Assembly: GCF_050624435.1 (NCBI RefSeq)
Contig: NC_134542.1
Span: forward strand, 113,381,677-113,445,676
Reading direction: 5' to 3'
Source of the DNA: Tenrec ecaudatus
Lineage: Eukaryota > Chordata > Mammalia > Afrosoricida > Tenrecidae
Length of the DNA stretch: 64,000 nucleotides
The notes beneath the pieces are model-generated. The model saw only the letters and a list, made by a program, of their open reading frames with translations. It had not been told where the DNA came from and ran no database searches. Positions 1 through 11,878 of this stretch are shown one piece after another. Numbering within the stretch: position 1 is the first letter of the stretch; each line of letters starts with the position of its first letter. Position numbers and translations under genes: made by a program.

Positions 1-417
1 TTTCTTTGATTTTCCTATCTGACTGTCTTTCTCACTTGCTTAGGTCTGTTTGAGTGTCCTCGAGATCACTGATACGGTTTTATGCCTCCTCAAGCCTAAT
101 CATAAATTCTGTGACCCTGTGTGTGCCTTCTGTTATCTCTGTTAGCTCCTGCAATTCTCTTTGGTGGGTGGATTTCATCCTATCTATTGTGGACTTCATC
201 CCCTGTATCGTGGACTTCATCTCCTCTATCATTGCATCCTTGTTCTTGGTCGCTTCCCTCAGCGCCTGTATTACTGTGAGCAGACTTCTGAAAATTTCCT
301 TCTGTTGAAGATCTGTATCTGTTTCTTCTGTGAGAGACGTTCGCTCTGCTACTATGTTTCATCTCTCTTTTTTGGGGGGAGTGATGTGGTCTGTTGATTT
401 TTCCTTGATCCCTTCAT
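1..417 (-). pseudogene. L1 ORF1 N-terminal remnant (RNA-binding chaperone)
   Basis: ORF1p is the trimeric RNA-binding protein of L1. Here the N-terminus is basic and proline-rich (MKGSRKNQQ, then LPPKK) and hits a TAG after 21 codons. After a frame change the coiled coil is clear: three consecutive heptad-like copies of a K-S-T motif (MKSTIQG, MKSTIDR, MKSTHQR), then LQELTEI and RISDLEDTQTDLSK. At least two in-frame stops and a frameshift show the copy is dead. The RRM and C-terminal domains would lie left of base 1. Confidence 0.7.
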
Positions 418-639
418 AGGCCCCATGCTTCTGAGAGGCCAGTGTAACCTTATCTGTGTAACTGGTAATGATTCTTTCAGGCGACTGCCTATGACCTTCT
501 CTAAGGATGGGTCAGACTGGTGTGTAGGCAGAGTTCCCCGACAGCTTAGTGACCCGCATTGGTGAGATGTTCCAGCATCCGTAGCAGGGGCTGGAACCTC
601 AGGCTGCTCTGACCTGGTTTATCAGGTTACCCTTAGCAG

Positions 640-986
640 CCCCTTTTTTTGTTTAGTAATAAAAAACAATTTAAAATGTTAAAAATTAAAAAATAATTTT
701 AACAAAATTTTGGGCAGAAAAAGATAAAAATGGAGAGAGAGGAAGAAGGGGAAGCTATAAAAGAGGAGAGAGAATAAGTGATAATAGTAGAAGTGGAAGA
801 AGAAAAATATATAGAAGGAAAATCTATAGAAAAGGGGCAGAAGAGAAGTACTAGCAATAATGAAAAAGGAGGAAGAAAGAAGAGAAAAGGCAACACAGAA
901 AGTAAAAGAAAGAAAAGAGGAAAACCAGCATGAGATAAAAGATATATATATGTATATGTACATGTATGTGTATATGTATGCATGTA

Positions 987-1027
<41 letters not shown>

Positions 1028-1055
1028 TTCCCTCCCCCCTTCTTTTCCCTCTAAG
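640..1055. repeat. Purine-rich tract followed by TG/TA microsatellite
   Basis: On the plus strand 665-945 is almost all A and G (aggaagaagg, gaggagagag and similar). It is followed by tatatg/tgtgtg/tatata repeats at 944-1027. On the L1 sense strand (minus) this is a pyrimidine-rich block at the end of the 5' UTR. Chance open frames across it encode only K/E/R or F/S/Y-rich peptides and are not genes. Confidence 0.75.
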
Positions 1056-2699
1056 TTCTAGTGATGCCTAACAGAACGTGGAGGTGGGGGATGCCTCACT
1101 GTCACTGGTCGTGGTGCTGATCTGGGCTCCGGAGCCGGGCTATGTGAGGGGAAAATGCTCTTCAGATCATCAGGCCCTCCCAGGTCCCTGCAGGCCTGTA
1201 GAGTTGAGCCTGTGGGCAGAGGCTTCACAGGCAGGAGCAGTTCCCCAAGGGCGGGCCTCCTGCACCAGCTAGAAAGTGCTAGTGCCGCTACTGGTGCTGA
1301 GAGAGGCACCGGTCACAGTGCCCACCTCCTATGTTGGCTGGGAAGGGCTGTGGAAGGTTTAGGAGCTGGTTCTGGGGACCCCACAGGGCCCCTTGGTGGT
1401 GAGAGCTGGCTGGAACATACAGACGGCAAATCCGTAGGGACTGCAAATCCGTGCCCCAGGTTCCCTAGCCCGCAGGGACGTTTATCGCTTAATCTGTTGG
1501 CCCTGTGAGCAGTGCAGGCAGGCTTCTCAGCGACATGGTCCGCCAGATCGGACAGTGGTGGGAAACTGCGGGCAATGGTGCTTGTCCTCCACCCAGACTC
1601 AGAGCTCGGAGCCACCAGCCACTGGAATCCCCACAGCGCATTGGGGAGGGCAATGCCACCCCCTCAGGAGTGCAGAACCTTGTCGCTTATGCTCCTAGTA
1701 GGCAGGGGCACCCACTGTTGCGCCTGGTGCTGTCAACGCTGGAAGGGTCCACCCTCAGCAGGCAGACTCAGCGCCTTGGGCCAGGGCTAAAGGTCTCTGC
1801 AGGCCAGCCTGAAGTGCCTCTAGTGGAAACACAGTCTCGGGGTAGCAACAGGATGAGCTATTGTGCGGTGTGCCAGCTGGAAGTGCTCGGCGCAGGTTCC
1901 CCGGCCAGGAGTGGAGCAGGCGCTAAGCTGATGGGTGGGCAGCCGGACAAACGGAGTGCCGGTGGAGAGGTCCCAGGCAGCGGTGGGGGTGGATGGTTCC
2001 CCGTGGGGGCTGCCAGACAGCCCCCAATGGCCTGCAGGTCAGTTACCCATGCCTTGGATGAATGAAGGGAGGGATGTGGGCCCAAGGGCAGATCAATACC
2101 ATGTCGGGAGAGGGGAACCATGGGAAATGGAAGCTTCTCTCCTAGTGGGGTCTCCTGAGTGGGCAGCTGCTCTAGGGGAAACCACGACGCTGTGCATGTC
2201 TCAGCAGGGCAGGCAAGCGACTCTGGGCTCTGGGTCTGGTCTGGGAATGGAGTGGGACTATGGCTAGTCACAGCTGGGATGTCGGCAGCCTAGTGACCGG
2301 AGATGTCCCACGAATCAGGGAATCAGGTCCTGGATCGCCGAGGCCCCGGCTCAGGAAAAATGCGTGGGGTGGGGTGCTGTCCCGGGGGGATATTTCACTC
2401 ACCAGACTTCTACCACTCGGCTACCTGGACACCAAACCCGCTTTGCTCGAAAGAGCTCTCAGAGTATGTGAGTCCCCTGGTCCGCCATCTCCCTAGAATC
2501 TGGCTCTTCATGTCTCTTTATTGCTTTTGAGGTTGCCCCACATTAGCAAATAGAGTTTATTGACTGATAAAAATCTTCTATAGAGACTATCAATGTATTT
2601 ACTGTTTTCATATTCATTGCTTTTTGGCTGATATATCTTTAGCTTATATAGACTAACCATTTTGCTATGGTAAATGAATGTTATTGAAATATTTCTTTG

Positions 2700-2812
2700 T
2701 ATATAACCCTTTATGGGACTAAAGAGCCTCATCTGTTTCCTGCAGTGCAACTGGTGATTTCAAACTGCTAACCTTACAATCACCAGCCCAACACATAACC
2801 AGTACACCTTAC
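2700..2812 (-). mobile_element. AfroSINE fragment
   Basis: Antisense SINE body: 'gcctcatctgtttcctgcag', then 'tttcaaactgctaacc' and 'acataaccagtacacc', which is the reverse complement of the tRNA-like head. Only the 5' half of the element is recognisable. The flanks 2500-2699 and 2813-3737 show nothing I can name, apart from A/T-rich sequence and a T-run near 3588. Confidence 0.6.
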
Positions 2813-3737
2813 ATATATATACAGCAAATGGGTGAATTTAACCTTAAGGTGCACGGCCTAATCAAAAGACAAGTAGTTCTTGTAATGTGTACCTGCCCCA
2901 TATGAAAGGCATGGTAAAGGAATCAGATGGTGCCAGGTTACCATGTCTGAGGTCTCAAGGACTTGTCCTAAAATAAGTATTCATCTAAAGGGATCATCAG
3001 ACAATCTCTGACAAAGAATGCATACCAATCCAAGTGTAATAAAAGGATTGAAAATGAAATCCATGATGGAATCGGATCAGTTTAAACGCTAACGCTCTTG
3101 GTTTGTGGGAGGCTGCTGTTTACACTGAGACCCCTAGTTCCATTATGAGCCACTTGAGTTCAACCTCTATTGACCATGTGGAGGTTCTTGAGTTCAGTCT
3201 CCTTTATGACAATTCACCAGCAACGTTTGCCTTCAGGCAGGGTGTTTTTGCTCCCAACCCAAGGAGAGGCAGTCTTATCTGGGTGTGCCCTCAGTTCACT
3301 AGGAAACCTAGGTTTCCTGGCTGCATGGCATGAGTCATAACCCAGCCTTCAAGTAGTCAGGTGGCCAAAGACTCCGCAACGACTCCTGTGAATTTTTCCA
3401 ATTGGCAACCCAGTCAGGGTGTTTGTGTTTTCTTTTTATTCGGTTCTGTGTTTCCCCCTGTGATGGTAATGAATTGTCCTTCTGCGCATCACAAATTTGT
3501 GACCAGTTCCTTTGACATATGAGGAAAGGTCATTGCATTAAAATGCTCCTGAATTTCATTAAAAGGTTTTCTTTTTAAATTAAATTTTTTTTTTCAGAGA
3601 GACCCATTTATTAAAGCTTCAGAGGAAAGACAAATGCTCGAGATGTGGGAAACCATCAGTATGAAGCTATCATGGTGTCCGTGTGGTTCACCATCAGGTG
3701 GCTAATTATCATGAGAGAAAACAGAGGAAATAATTAC

Positions 3738-3915
3738 AAACGTGTGACTAGGTTGAGTTGCTAACCACAAGATCCTCAGTTCAAAACCACTGACTGCTCT
3801 GCGGGAGAAAAATGGACTTTCTACTCTTGTAAAGAGTTACGGGTTTGTAAACTCACGGGGGCGGCTCTTCCCTGTCCTAAAGGACCACTAGGTGGCAGTG
3901 AGTTTGGTTTTTAAG
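3738..3915 (+). mobile_element. AfroSINE, near complete
   Basis: AfroSINEs are tRNA-derived SINEs restricted to afrotherian mammals. This copy shows the tRNA-like head (gagttgctaaccacaagatc, cagttcaaaacc), the middle box 'actttctactcttgtaaaga' and the typical tail 'ggcagtgagtttggttttt'. The middle-box wording is the tenrec-like variant and is one basis for the taxonomic call. Confidence 0.8.
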
Positions 3916-3964
3916 CAAAACAGTCACCTCCTCTACATGCTAAAGATGGAAAAGTAATAAAAAC

Positions 3965-4175
3965 AAGATACTGAATGCAATTGTATTATGATATTGGCAA
4001 AGAATTTTGAAAATACCATGAACTACCAAAAGAACAAGCAAATTATCTTAGAAGAGGTACAGTCAGAGCACTCCTTAGAAGCAAGGATGGTGAGAGGCTT
4101 CCTCTCGGGAATTTTGCACACGTCACCAGGAGACACCAATCTGTGTCTGGCAAAGACACGGTACTTGAATAACTT
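3965..4175 (+). pseudogene. RTE/BovB ORF fragment (C-terminal region)
   Basis: A 63-codon open stretch reads ILEEVQSEHSLEARM, then GDTNLCLAKTR. It aligns by eye to the better copy at 20235-20370, which reads ILEVQPECSLEPRM and later RRDQSPEKDVMFGEAEE. This is the region downstream of the reverse-transcriptase fingers and palm in RTE-clade LINEs. It is short and isolated, with no tail visible. The matching order of residues makes the family call likely. Confidence 0.6.
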
Positions 4176-4599
4176 ATAGGTTTTAGAAAATTCTTTGATG
4201 TGATCTCATTTCCTGTCATACACCCAGATTGTATTTTCCAACTTCTTGATTTCCTTCTTTGTTGCTCTCTCTCGCATCCTAATCAACACTCATGATCAGT
4301 GCATCTTCATTGCATATTTGACCTATTTCAGACTACAGAAATTGGCCCAAATCTTGCATTTCGTTAGCTTTTGCATAAGTAGATGGTGCTTAAACTTGAA
4401 TACCAGTCATATTAACGACTTGTAGGCATATGAACATTAACTTGTCACTGGAAGGTTTGTATTGCAAGATTAATTTTGCAATACTCCTTTTTAATGATGA
4501 GCACGGTGTCACTCCCCTTCGACTTCCCACCCCCAGCATATTACACTCCTTGACTGCCTGACTCACACTGGTCAAATGCTAATCCACTTTAGCTGACTG

Positions 4600-4800
4600 A
4601 TGATAGGATGCTTTAAAACCGTTAGATTGTATATAATTAACATCATAAAATCTAATCGTTCAATTATGTTTTTGAAAGGTGTGCAGTCATCACCACCATC
4701 AGTTTTAGAACACGCTCTTCTCTCTTGCACTCGTTACTACTCACTCCCTGTCCCCCCCCCCCGTCCCCCCCATCCTGCCACACCCCGCAACCTTTCCTGC
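4600..4800 (-). mobile_element. Probable old L1 3' UTR fragment
   Basis: The stretch 'gcagtcatcaccaccatcag' followed by a C-rich run (4754-4795) resembles the antisense 3' UTR of older mammalian L1s, where a 'caaccatcaccaccatc'-like phrase precedes a cytosine-rich block. The copy is diverged and its limits are uncertain. Confidence 0.35.
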
Positions 4801-4802
4801 CG

Positions 4803-4885
4803 TCATGTGGATGCCAGCTCATCATGACCCCTGTGGGTGTCTGAAACTATAACTTTTTAATAGGAGTAGAAAGTCCACTTTTTGG
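4803..4885 (-). mobile_element. AfroSINE fragment (3' half)
   Basis: Reverse complement of the SINE middle and tail: 'catgacccctgtgggtgtct', 'aactataactttttaatagg' and 'agtagaaagtccac' correspond to the 'gactttctactcctgtaaag' box. The head is absent. Confidence 0.55.
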
Positions 4886-5394
4886 AAAGCCCATTCTTTC
4901 TCCTGCGTACCCCCAAGAAACTATGAATCCAGTTACCATCTTTATAGATTTATGAATCCTGAATTTCCTATACAGAAAAAACATAGACAACGAAAACAAA
5001 AAAGCCCAACAATAAAACCAAAATGAAACAAAAAAATCATCAAGAAGCAAAAAGTATTAAAAAAATAAAACAGATTTAAAATAGATAAAAAGAGAAATCA
5101 ATGGATTATGTGTTAAATTTTAACCTAACCACATCTGTAATGATCAATTTTGCATGCACTCTGCCTGGTAACAGACAGATAATAGCTATTTACATCTCTG
5201 GTCTACACTCAGAGGGGAGCCACCTAAGACTTAATCAGTGTGGACCCTACAAACGGATTTTCAGTGTTCACTGTCGTCCACAGCCTTCTGCAAACCAAGT
5301 GTTCTGATGGTAAGCTCTAATACCATTCCCTGTCTGGTCTTAAACTTTATTATTTAGCATCCATGGCTAACACAATGCCTAGGACATTGATAGT

Positions 5395-6530
5395 TACAGA
5401 TTCTATTTTTAAATTTATTATTAATTGGGAATTAACACATCATATCATTTCATAGTTCAACCATGCCCATCAGATTGTGCATTTGCTACCCCATTTTCCA
5501 AACATTCCTTTTCCACATGGACTCCTTGACATTGTCTCCTCTTCACCCCATCACCACATTGTAACCCACTCCCCCCAGAACACTTATTCTACTTGCTGTC
5601 TCTATAGGTTCACCAGTCCTGTGTTTAATTTACAGAAAACATAAATCACAGGTTTGCTGGAATAATGCATATCTTAGTACAACCTAGAGGGCATTGATGT
5701 AGGGAGATGTTATTTGTCCACCTACCAACAGCACTCCAGTCACGGGACAGTTTTCATTGATTTCCTCAGATACTGTGTGTTTTCCCACTGAAGTCCACAA
5801 GTTCTAGATGCAGCTTTAGCATCCAATCTCACTGGTGCAACCTCAGGAGTGTGCTGTGTGCCTTGATGATCCAGGATTCGGTGTCTCAGTGCACCTTGGT
5901 GCCTAGCCTGGGTCCCCAGGATGCATTCAGGGTCAATGTGGTCCACCCTGTGCAGACTGTCAGAGGCATCCCCTCCTGATGTCCCCAATAGTATTTCCAG
6001 TCATTCCTCCCCCCAACTGGAAATCAATCCTCCCTCTTTCCTTACCAACAGATATGCCTTTGTATCCCCCCATTCCTATTTCCTTCCTTTCCCCTCTCCT
6101 GTCTTGTTCTTCCTATCCATGGCCCTCCTCCCTCTGATGGGGCTATCTACCTTGTCCGATGGACCTCATCAAATATTTACATGTCAGCTTCTCAGTAGCC
6201 ACCCCACTTTCCCCCAAGCTTCTTTCCCCCACGCCTACCCTCCTTCCACTCCCACCCCCGCCATTTGACAGGAGGTTCCCTCCACCTAGTGACCTTCAAA
6301 ATACTTACCTAGAGGGGATGGTGGATGGTTCATTGGAACTGGTCAGGATCTCTACCGGGCTCTCTGGTCTCCCAGTCAATAGACAGGATGCCCTACAAGC
6401 CTGAACTTGCATCCCTTTTGCTGCTTGTTCCTACAGTGGTGGACTCACACGGTAATTGTCCTTTTGTGCTTGACTAATTTCACTCAGTATAATGTCTTCC
6501 AGCACCCTATTTTTTTAAATTAGCCTCTTT
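5395..6530 (-). mobile_element. L1 3' UTR (5'-truncated), antisense
   Basis: The block starts with a T/A-rich edge and 'catttcatagttcaaccatg', a phrase shared with a second copy at 36930-36960 (tccatagttcaatcat). It runs through long C/T-rich sequence and ends with 'actaatttcactcagtataa', typical of antisense L1 near the ORF2/3' UTR boundary. No intact ORF2 was found. Small frames inside it are spurious. Confidence 0.6.
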
Positions 6531-6637
6531 CATTTTTTACAACTTCTAAATTGCCTAGATTTATATGTCACACATTCTGTTTAGCACCATTTTAGCTCAG
6601 TTTGGGTTATGTCTCATTAAAACCAAACCATAATATA

Positions 6638-6822
6638 CTCACTGCCTTCAAGTCAATTTAAACTTACAGAATCCTTTAGGACAGCTGCCCCCTGGGTTTC
6701 TGAAAGTAATTTCTTTGGGAGAACAAAGCCTCGCCTTTTTCCCCTGGAGCGGCTGGCTGTTTAAAACTGCTGGCCTTGCTGTTACCAACCCAGCACATAA
6801 CTCACAACACCACCAGGGCTCC
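6638..6822 (-). mobile_element. AfroSINE
   Basis: Antisense order: 'actgccttcaagtcaattta' (tail), 'ggacagctgccccctgggtt', 'gaacaaagcctcgccttttt', 'gtttaaaactgctggccttg', and the head 'caccaccagggctcc'. It is full length but diverged. Confidence 0.75.
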
Positions 6823-7134
6823 AAGTGAATATCTGGAAAACTTTATTCCATCTATGTTACTGAGGCCGTCTATCTTGAAGAGGTAGCTGTTGCTCAGTTT
6901 CCTTCTGATGCCTTCTAATTGAGGGGTCCATCGTTCTGGCACTAAATCAGACAAGTTCTGCTATCTATAAGATTTCTGTTGATCATGCCTCTTCCCCCCC
7001 ACTCCCCCCTGAAATGCAGTCAGGTCTCCTGGAAGTTCAACTGAAACCTATCCACCATATTTGGAATACCATGGCTTAGCTTTGAGTGTCATGGCAATAT
7101 GCAGGCCACCACAGTACCATAAGCTGTCTTATGA

Positions 7135-7245
7135 GCAAATAGTCTCTGAAATTTAGAGATGAGGAAATCAAGATTCCATGTGATGAAGATCTTTGTTTAA
7201 AGCCATAGAGTAATTAAGTTGGAAAATCTGGTTGTCAACTCAAGT
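7135..7245 (-). mobile_element. Possible MIR SINE
   Basis: 'tttagagatgaggaaatcaa' and the following 'gccatagagtaattaagttgg' resemble the MIR core in reverse orientation (ttacagatgaggaaactgag, cacacagctagtaagtgg). MIR is an old tRNA-derived SINE shared by all mammals. Divergence is high. Confidence 0.4.
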
Positions 7246-9340
7246 AATATAACTTTATTGCCAAAACTTTATGGTACATGATTCCTGAGTTCTCATGATT
7301 ATGGATAGATAAAATATAGACAGATAGATCAAAAGGAGGATCTTTTTGAACTGGACAGAATCTTCAAAATGTACCTAAGGTATTATTATAATAATTGCCA
7401 AAAGATGAAATCATTTAAGAGGCAGTAGTTTTATTTTCATAACAATTAAAATTTTAATTTAAATTTTAGAGTGAGAAATTAGGATATAAACTTAGATATA
7501 TCACATTATAAAGTTTGTTCTCATTTTGATACCATTATACTCTATGTGACAGGAATGCTGAGAGAGAAAAAGTTACTTCATCTTGAAATAGAAATAAAGC
7601 TATTGTCTTGCAGAATTATTTCTTATTGAAATCACAAAACTATATTTTGTAATCTTTATTAGGGTAAATTCAGAAATAATATAACAACTAATAAGTATCT
7701 TGTTATACAATTTCAAGAAATCATTGCTGTTTTGGACATTGGGATAATTATGAAAAACATATATGTGTGTACTAGGTATAAATTTACCTCATGTGAAATA
7801 TTAAATAGCCATCAAGGTAGAGTGTTAAAATCATTACAACCATTGTAATAAAGACAGCACCCAAGATGACCTGGATAATCATAGTTGAACTATAAACTGG
7901 AAGCTAGCATCCTGCCAAAAGGCAGTTAGTTTGACTCCTTCTGTGGTCTGGGAAACCTGCCACTCTGCTGCACGACTCTGCTTCATGGTTTCTGTGCTGT
8001 GTCTGATGGTCTTGGGACCGAGGCCTCTGATAACTCAGCAACTCTGATAACTTTGCAGGCTCTTGCACATGCTTCACTAGTGACTTTTATTTCTGGCTTG
8101 TCATGGGCGTTCCTGCACCTGCTTCTGAGATGGCTCACTCATACACAGAGGAATAACACAATTGACCAATCCCTGAGGTAGCATCTTCTACACCTGATTT
8201 GCATGCTCCCATCCAGTAATAATATAGAGTTTAAAGCCTATGGATGAAAGAGACATACGAAGTCTCTTCACTTTACTGCATTATACCTTTCAGTTCATCT
8301 CTTTCCAATGCCATAGCCGCTTCTTTGCTTGTCTTCATTATATTGCCTTCTATTCTGTAATACTGAAATGCAAATCTGAGTACAGTGTTTTCGTTAAGCC
8401 CAATGGCTGGTTCTCCATAGCTGTTAGACTATTTCCACACTTATGCGCTGTGGGAGTCCTGATGTAGCACTGCTCTACCTCGCCTAAGGCTCATCCTAGA
8501 GGTCCACCTACACATCCGCTTTTGCCATATGGATAGAATTAGTTTCCAAATGTTTCAAGTACCTCATACTTCCATAATGTACTGGCTCTATTTCCTCTGC
8601 CCATAGTACCATTGCAATGGATATCAATATATTGCTTTTCTATAGGGAAAACCTATTAAAGTATTATTAATTTTCACAGTTTGTGTCTAAATTCTTTTGT
8701 GTTAGCTTTTGAGAACATTTTCATCTTGTAAATAAGAATAGTTTTATTTTTATTTTATAATCATTACAACCTTCCCTCTCACCTTATTAGTCTGGAAAAG
8801 TTTTATTAGTGGTGTATCTTAAGTATCTCAGGTATAACACCTGTCTTGGACACAATTTGAAGTTGTGTGTGTGTGCACGCATGCACATGCACATGTGTGC
8901 ATGCTTGTGTTCCTGGGTAATTTTCCTTAACCACAACCATTTCTGTCACCAGTTGTGAGAGAGAATTTAGCAAGGGAGCATGGATACTTTTACACAAAAG
9001 ATTCTCCATACATCATGACAAATTGCATGATCTTGGTCACTTGAGTGTAGAAAAAGAAGACACTGGGGGTGGGGGAATGACTGGGAGTACGTCAGAGACC
9101 AATTTTTGTCAGTGAAAGAAAGGAAAGCAGAGGGATTTTCATGTAGTGCCATAATATACTAAGTACAAGATTAATGAGTTTGGCTTGTAAATTTGAGCTG
9201 ATAGTAAAGTATAGTTAGCTAAAAGGTGGGTATCAGATATATGGACAGAGTGAAAATTCAGTGCTCATTGTAGATGCTATTTACCATAGTGAAATCTATG
9301 CTTTTAAATATATGATACTGTACAGAAGGATTTCTTGTTC

Positions 9341-9389
<49 letters not shown>

Positions 9390-9690
9390 AACCATTTAAC
9401 TAGATTGTGGCTTGAAAGAAAAAATAAATGTGTGTTAGCTCATAGACTCTGTGGGTCAGCCATCTGGGAGCACTTCAAATGTATGGTTTCGACTTGAGGG
9501 TCTTTCATAAAGGAGCACTGCAGTCATCTGAAGGATTGATTGGAGATGCAGCTCTGGATTCTAAAATACACACATAGGCAGTCATATTGGTCCTGGCTAT
9601 ATGGGCAGAAACTTGTGATATTTCTCACCTGGGCTTCTTTATAAAGCTACTTGAACATACTGACAGCATAGCAGCAGGATTCCCTAAGAA
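7246..9690. other. Unassigned A/T-rich intergenic sequence
   Basis: I see no coding exon and no repeat I can name. The stretch includes a short alternating-purine/pyrimidine patch (8862-8905, tgtgtg/gcatgcacatg) and an (AT)n run at 9344-9385. Predicted short frames lack codon structure or splice context. Confidence 0.5.
9344..9385. repeat. (AT)n microsatellite
   Basis: About 21 uninterrupted AT dinucleotides. It encodes the meaningless YIYIYI string in one frame. Confidence 0.95.
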
Positions 9691-9694
9691 CGAG

Positions 9695-10264
9695 TGTGTT
9701 AGACAGGGTTCTCTAGAGAAACAAAACCAGGACACATGATTTTATATAGATAGATAAATAGATACAACATAAGAAATAAACAGCTAATTAGTCCACAGAA
9801 CTGTACAAATGGCTCAGTTCAACTCACTTCCGTGAGACAGTTAATACACTGGTAGTCCTTCAACTCATGAGGGCTGGCGGGCGCAAGTCAAGGAAACAGA
9901 CAGCTGAGTCTTCTGTGGAGCAATACAGGCAACCTGGCCACAGGCAGCAAACAGCAGGGCAGGTGGCCAACAGCCAGCCAGATGACAGAGTCCAACATTC
10001 CCCAGCGCAAGTGATGTATACACCAGCAATATGGCAAAGCAGGTCTCGAAGGAACCTCAAACTATAGCTACATGGTCCACGGGTTGGGTGTCCCATAGAT
10101 AATGTAACTCACAAGTTGAGGCAGAAAAGTAGCTAAGGTAGCCTCACACTGGTCCAGTCATCAGAGAGCAAGACACAGAAAGGCAAGGCTCGCCAACCCC
10201 TGCAAACTTATTAACCCCACATGTGTTTATTGGTCAGGTTGGCACAATAATCCAACCTATCACA
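9695..10264 (-). mobile_element. ERVL-type solo LTR (MLT2-like)
   Basis: The plus strand begins 'tgtgttagacagggttctct' followed by agagaaacaaaacc, and ends 'ataatccaacctatcaca'. Read on the minus strand this is TGTGATAGGTTGGATTATTG ... GAACCCTGTCTAACACA, the organisation of mammalian ERVL/MLT2 LTRs (TG...CA ends). No internal retroviral genes adjoin it, so it is a solo LTR. I could not find a convincing 5 bp target duplication (acgag versus gtgaa), so the edges may be slightly off. Confidence 0.65.
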
Positions 10265-10274
10265 GTGAACAATT

Positions 10275-10570
10275 CAAGAGTCAGAACAGAGAAGGCTGAA
10301 ATGCTTTTATATCAGCCTGGAAAATCACACTCAGTTGTTTCTTCAATATTTCTTTGTGGATGCAAGTACTATAGCAAAGTGTTGTGAAGAAACCAGATGG
10401 TGCTTGACTATCAGAAAAAAATAGCTCTGGAAGTATTAAAGCCTTGTCTTTAAAAACACAGCCATCTAAGGGAAATGTCAAGTAAATCCATGGAAGAAAC
10501 ATGCCAGCCTGTATGATCCAAGGATTGTAAATAATAAAATCCAAACCCAAAGGAGGGAACAGTATCAGAG
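10275..10570 (+). mobile_element. Old, diverged copy of the tenrec-type L1 3' UTR
   Basis: 'gttgtgaagaaaccagatgg', 'tgcttgactatcag' and 'aacatgccagcctgtatgat' line up in order with the younger copies (for example 16725-16860: gtggtgaagaaagctgatgg, gcccgctatcaaaag, caccggcctgtgtgatcac). Divergence is much larger than between the younger copies. The same L1 lineage therefore had this 3' UTR for a long time. No poly(A) tail or duplication is recognisable. Confidence 0.55.
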
Positions 10571-11418
10571 CTTAAATTGTGAACAGCATCCAGTTTGGAG
10601 AAGGCTATGGATGACCATGAAAACAAAAGATTCTTTTGCAGGGTCCCCACATGAATTAACCCATCACCACAGTCTAGGGATGTGCGTTCCCTTGGTCTTA
10701 GAGAGGCAACTAAAGTTGATCATGGCAGGTATAGTTAGGTTAATGTAACACTTTATCATTTGATCTCCTTTGTGAACCATTTTAAAATAGTTCCAGTTTT
10801 TATTATTTTCTACTTTCTTTTTGAAATTTTTCTATGCTATGTCTAGCGCTCGTGTTGTCTTGTTTTTTGTCTGCTTCCTGTTTGTGTTTTGTATGATTTT
10901 CTTGATATGAAATCCCGGATAGGCTGATCTTTGGCAATATTAGCTGAATTTGTAACTACCGAGGGGCATGGCAAGGGACATTGGGAGAAATGGAGCACTA
11001 GCAATGAGTACAAGAAGAAAATGTTCTAAAATTGATTATAATGGTGATTGCACAACTCTCCATAATATGATTGAACTATTAAATTCTATGGTATGTGAAA
11101 AATCAAAGATCATGGACTTTTTCTCTGAAATTTTTGAAATTGCCTCTGTAGCCAAAAATCTTTATAGGTAAACACAGATGAGTATAATAATATAATAGAC
11201 TAGAATCGATCTAAGAAAAGGAGAGTTGTAGCTTAAGAAACAATGAACACAACCAGACAATAATAAGGGGAGATCTTGAAATGAGAGATTGCTGTAAAAT
11301 CTTAAAGTACAAGTTTTGAATTGGAAATAGAATGAAGGATTCTAAGGGGGCTTTCACTGGAGAGAAACAATTCATTCTCTTACACAATCTATATTTGTGA
11401 GGTTCAAAAAGATGATGC

Positions 11419-11878
11419 TGTTGTAACAATTAGGGATTGTGTCAAATAGACACTCGGGGTAAGGGTAATGGTGGAACGCCACCTGTCAGTAGGTCAGAGC
11501 CTGTTGATACTTCCTTGAGGGTATGGTTTTCTGTGTAAGACAGAGACGGAACACAGTCACATTTTCTTTGGCCCTTAACTTTCTGCTGGAGCTGGATTTT
11601 TCTCCTGGTTCCTCCATCTCTTGCTTCACCTGCTGATTTAAGGATCTGTCATCAGGCAGCCAATGATGGATTCACTCGGCTGACTTCAGCTTCACTTAGC
11701 TCTGCATCTGCCAGCCTGTGCTCCCACTGCCTCAGCTTTGTCATCCTACTACCTGTTTGTCAACTTCCACACGTCAGAAGAAGCCTGACTGGAACAGGAC
11801 TGGACTTAACTACTTCTCACACTGTACAAATCACTTCTTGAAATGAAGCTCTCTAGATACAAACACCCACCACTCGTA
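11419..11878 (+). mobile_element. ERVL-type LTR, 3'-truncated
   Basis: It matches the 3' LTR of the ERVL remnant at 22433-23449 in order: 'gatgctgttg...ttagggattgtgtcaa', 'acacagtcacattttctttgg', 'ctgctgatttaaggatctgtc', and 'agaagaagcctgactgg' with the counterpart 'aggaagaagcctggcttg'. It stops near 'aaatgaagctctctagatac', where the RTE element begins. The LTR's own 3' end is missing. Confidence 0.6.

Larger units (their letters stand above)
1..2495 (-). mobile_element. L1 LINE, 5' UTR and start of ORF1, cut by window edge
   Basis: Read on the minus strand, the element begins near 2495 with gggagatggcggacc, the kind of start seen at mammalian L1 promoters (a YY1-type AAGATGGC-like motif). 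A GC- and CpG-rich 5' UTR of about 2.1 kb follows (2495 down to 418), with a strongly pyrimidine-rich stretch (640-1055) just before ORF1. ORF1 starts at 415-417 and runs off the left edge, so ORF2 and the 3' end lie outside the window. The preserved 5' end suggests a copy that inserted close to full length. ORF1 contains stops, so it is not active. The L1 assignment is firm from ORF1 and promoter architecture; the subfamily is not determined. Confidence 0.75.

Noticed and set aside
1505-2065. 186-codon open frame on the plus strand
   Set aside because: It lies antisense in the CpG-rich L1 5' UTR. No domain, no repeat-free context, and several overlapping frames of similar length show it is a base-composition effect.
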